From: Neptuniibacter halophilus
Lineage (GTDB): Bacteria; Pseudomonadota; Gammaproteobacteria; Pseudomonadales; Balneatricaceae
DNA length: 64,000 bases
Assembly (NCBI RefSeq): GCF_030295765.1
Contig: NZ_AP027293.1
Location: 62,001-126,000, forward strand
Reading direction: 5' to 3'
Shown here: positions 62,224-64,000 of the stretch, one piece after another
How positions within the stretch are numbered: position 1 is the first letter of the stretch
Layout of the letters: the number at the start of each line of letters is the position of its first letter
Translations under genes and position numbers: made by a program
Notes under the pieces: generated by a model
The model's input: only the letters and a program-made list of their open reading frames with translations
What the model was told of the DNA's origin: nothing
The model's database searches: none

Positions 62224-62239
62224 CTGTATTTATATACAG
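62224..62239. promoter_or_regulatory. LexA (SOS) box
   Basis: CTGTATTTATATACAG is a perfect CTGT-N8-ACAG LexA site 13 bp upstream of the umuD-like ATG. A related inverted element (ATACAGTGCTAG at 62261-62272, against CTAGCACTACTGTAT at 62215) extends the symmetry of the region. Confidence 0.88.
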
Positions 62240-62276
62240 GCAATGGTAGCCGATGCATGAATACAGTGCTAGGGCA

Positions 62277-62741
62277 TTAACAATACGTGTCCACCAGCCT
62301 TTGCGTAATCAACGAAGTCGTTCCCCGGTAAGGCATATCATCAATCAATGTGAGCGCATGATCTTCAGCGTCATTCTGGAGCCAGACAAAACCACGCGCC
62401 ATTTTCAGGTCATAGCCGACGTCCTTCCACTCTGAATAGGACGAAAACATGTCCTCATGCTCTGAGTTGATCTTCGATAATGTGGTTATTTCTTCAGGCT
62501 TCATTGCTGGCACATCACGGGCCTTAGGTAGGTCACCAGTGACCCTTAGAATGTTATGCTGTTCATGTTCATCAAAGCAGACAAATGGACCTTCATAGCC
62601 CGACTCAACAGCTTCTTGCTCAGCCAAGTCATAGTGGTTCCCCAGATCCACATCAGACTCAGTAACGTCCAGAGTGCAAACGAACATGTCTGCTTCACCA
62701 TTAGCATTTTTACACGCAACGAAAATAGTATGTGATGGCAT
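62277..62741 (-). CDS. Unknown accessory protein under the shared operator
   Basis: A 154-residue acidic soluble protein not recognised. The N-terminus (SHTIFVACKNANGEADMFVC) is beta-rich. A segment (EQEAVESGYEGPFVCFDEHE) follows. The promoter has TTGACG, the shared GTACC-N7-GGTAC operator and CAAAAT in ideal spacing, and the leader ends in CCTACGAGGAAC. Its regulation is therefore linked to the loci at 57.1, 57.2 and 58.5 kb. Confidence 0.6.
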   Translation of the reverse strand: MPSHTIFVACKNANGEADMFVCTLDVTESDVDLGNHYDLAEQEAVESGYEGPFVCFDEHEQHNILRVTGDLPKARDVPAMKPEEITTLSKINSEHEDMFSSYSEWKDVGYDLKMARGFVWLQNDAEDHALTLIDDMPYRGTTSLITQRLVDTYC

Positions 62742-62784
62742 AGTAAGGTTCCTCGTAGGAGTGTGTAGGATTAGCCTCCATTTT

Positions 62785-62808
62785 GTACCATTTAACGGTA
62801 CTCGTCAA
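62785..62808 (-). promoter_or_regulatory. Promoter with shared operator, copy D
   Basis: On the minus strand, TTGACG (62808-62803), then GTACCGTTAAATGGTAC (62801-62785), then CAAAAT. This is the most regular copy, with the same 17-bp spacer as copies B and C. Confidence 0.7.
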
Positions 62809-62919
62809 GCATTTATCTACTTCCTGACTACGGCTCACCACCCGCTCCGACCCGGAGTATAGTGGTCTGACTCAATTCCAAATATAATTCCGATATCGAA
62901 ACTAATTATTCGCCAGACC

Positions 62920-63711
62920 ATGATTAACGCACCGTATGACCTCTCAAAGAGAGACCTCCCACCCGAGGTAAATGATCTAAAGGTGTGGGAATTTAACACC
63001 CTACTTAAATTGGCTAATGCAAAAGTCGGCCAATGGGTAGCCCTGCGCGAAATTCGTGATGACCATTACTCAGGGAGCCGCTTAAGCCGGTCCTTGAAAA
63101 AGCTCACCGATCAAAATTGGATAACATCCAAGCTGGACCCTGACGATAAACGAGATAAACAGATCCGACTTACAGTCAAAGGCCGGAAGAGATTAAAACC
63201 CTTCGTCACAACTGAATTCAGCCCTAATGAGATGGCAGCCTGCGACTTATCTCAGTCATCATTCGAGCATTATCTAACTGGATTGGCCGCTTTGAATATC
63301 CCATCAGCAGACGCAGAAGGTACTGGCGATTGGCACGCCATAGAAACTTTCGAGGGTGGCTTTGGAAGATCTCCGGGGCCATTCTTTTTTTCTGGTGTTA
63401 ATTATGCTGACACAAAGCACATACTCGGGACCAACGGCATTCATGAATTATCAGGTGTGCTAAAGAAAGCGGGGTTTAATTGCCCAGACCAGCTATGGGC
63501 TGCTGATCACTACAGAGCAATGGCAGACATGATTTACCAGAGATTTTGCGAGAAAGGGACAATAGACAGTTACCAAGTGGATGATTGGTTCCCCGAGAAA
63601 AATCATAAAGAAAAATTATGTGCATACCTGGTAAAGCTTAAAAACAGCCTGAACAGTAAGCAGAATGCCTCTTTGAACCACTGGATGGAGAAAAATGGCC
63701 TTGAATGCTGA
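62920..63711 (+). CDS. MarR-like winged-helix protein with an unknown C-terminal domain
   Basis: A 263-residue protein. The first 105 residues read like a MarR-type winged helix (YSGSRLSRSLKKLTDQNWIT, then DKRDKQIRLTVKGRKRL). The rest has conserved-looking blocks such as GPFFFSGVNYADTKHILGTN and WAADHYRAMADMIYQRF, which I cannot assign. It is not a plain MarR protein and may be a sensor or a nucleic-acid enzyme with a DNA-binding head. It converges with the methyltransferase gene. Confidence 0.6.
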   Translation: MINAPYDLSKRDLPPEVNDLKVWEFNTLLKLANAKVGQWVALREIRDDHYSGSRLSRSLKKLTDQNWITSKLDPDDKRDKQIRLTVKGRKRLKPFVTTEFSPNEMAACDLSQSSFEHYLTGLAALNIPSADAEGTGDWHAIETFEGGFGRSPGPFFFSGVNYADTKHILGTNGIHELSGVLKKAGFNCPDQLWAADHYRAMADMIYQRFCEKGTIDSYQVDDWFPEKNHKEKLCAYLVKLKNSLNSKQNASLNHWMEKNGLEC

Positions 63712-63790
63712 TGAAAGTAATTATTAACCCTCAACAAGGCTTCTGAAGAATTATCCGAAGACCATAGCCATACCCTTAACCCGAAGTAAT

Positions 63791-63816
63791 ATGTGACCGG
63801 CCTACACCGGTCACAT
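63791..63816. terminator. Hairpin between convergent genes
   Basis: ATGTGACCGG and CCGGTCACAT form a perfect 10-bp stem with a 6-bp loop (CCTACA), between the stops of the MarR-like gene and the methyltransferase. A bidirectional terminator is likely. Confidence 0.6.
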
Positions 63817-63827
63817 ACATCACCTGA

Positions 63828-64000
63828 TCAACTCCCGGCAGCCACCAGTTCAGCCCAGCTGGGGAAGCGCAGCGCTTCAAAATCTGCTTTATTAATTTGC
63901 GTTGTCCCGGATATCACCCGCAAGGCCATTTCAACGGTGTCCGATTGCAGATAACGCATCATCCCCCGTGCCAGTCGCTGGCAGGTAATCCCCTTCCCGT
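63828..64000 (-). CDS. C-terminus of an adenine-specific DNA methyltransferase-like protein, partial
   Basis: Only the last 57 residues are in the window, ending at a TGA at 63828. They include ARGMMRYLQSDTVEMALRVI and SGTTQINKADFEALRFPSW, the typical end of Eco57I-type and related methyltransferases whose C-terminal target-recognition part finishes with a TQxNKxDFxxLRFP motif. It could belong to a restriction-modification system or be a solitary methylase on the plasmid. Confidence 0.6.
   Translation of the reverse strand, partial: GKGITCQRLARGMMRYLQSDTVEMALRVISGTTQINKADFEALRFPSWAELVAAGS

Overview
The window is a stretch of a large self-transmissible element, most likely a conjugative plasmid (an ICE is not excluded), from a gammaproteobacterium. 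The host is inferred from an E. coli-style LexA box (CTGT-N8-ACAG), a UmuD-like protein, a Tus-like terminator protein, MukF/E/B-like SMC genes and an I-type (Dot/Icm, R64-like) conjugation machine. No rRNA, tRNA or CRISPR array was seen. No relaxase, coupling protein, recognisable replication initiator or ParA/ParB lies in the window, so part of the element lies outside it.

Layout. (1) 1-3.2 kb, minus strand: end of a transfer cluster with a partial DotM/IcmP (TrbA), a lytic transglycosylase, an IcmV/TraX-like membrane protein and two unknown proteins. (2) 3.5-20.7 kb, minus: a DNA-processing operon with a YqaJ-type exonuclease, a Gln-rich protein that may be its partner, a 3929-residue polyvalent protein (N6-methylase plus SNF2 helicase, P1 DarB-like) and topoisomerase III. 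(3) 20.8-33.5 kb: a DsbC-like thiol oxidoreductase (minus), then a tightly overlapping plus-strand operon in the Legionella gene order icmL-K-E-G-C-D-J-B, headed by a small HTH-like protein and with an unknown 411-residue gene inserted between icmJ and icmB. (4) 33.6-45.6 kb: accessory and maintenance genes, including a tyrosine recombinase divergent from a KfrA-like protein with a 32-bp palindrome between them, an IS605-family TnpB element inserted in a secreted-protein gene, a Tus-like protein with two inverted Ter-like sites upstream, a zinc-finger/GIY-YIG/HTH fusion, a PD-(D/E)XK-like nuclease and a KorA-like repressor. (5) 45.6-46.1 kb: a gene-free, repeat-rich segment that looks like an origin or control region, followed by an unknown 525-residue gene and an EAL/HDOD signalling protein. 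(6) 49.6-56.5 kb: a Wadjet/JetABCD-type anti-plasmid operon with a fifth, UDG-like gene and a divergent WYL-domain regulator. (7) 56.5-64 kb: small accessory genes, several sharing one promoter/operator/leader module (GTACC-N7-GGTAC between -35 and -10), an SOS-boxed umuD-like gene and the 3' end of an adenine methyltransferase.

Together the genes describe an element that builds a type IVB conjugation channel, may protect its DNA in the recipient with a giant methylase/helicase and a homologous-recombination nuclease, controls itself with KorA- and KfrA-like regulators, and carries a weapon against competing plasmids. The most notable observations are the Wadjet operon with its WYL regulator on a mobile element, the Tus-like gene with paired Ter-like sites, and the repeated promoter/operator/leader module.
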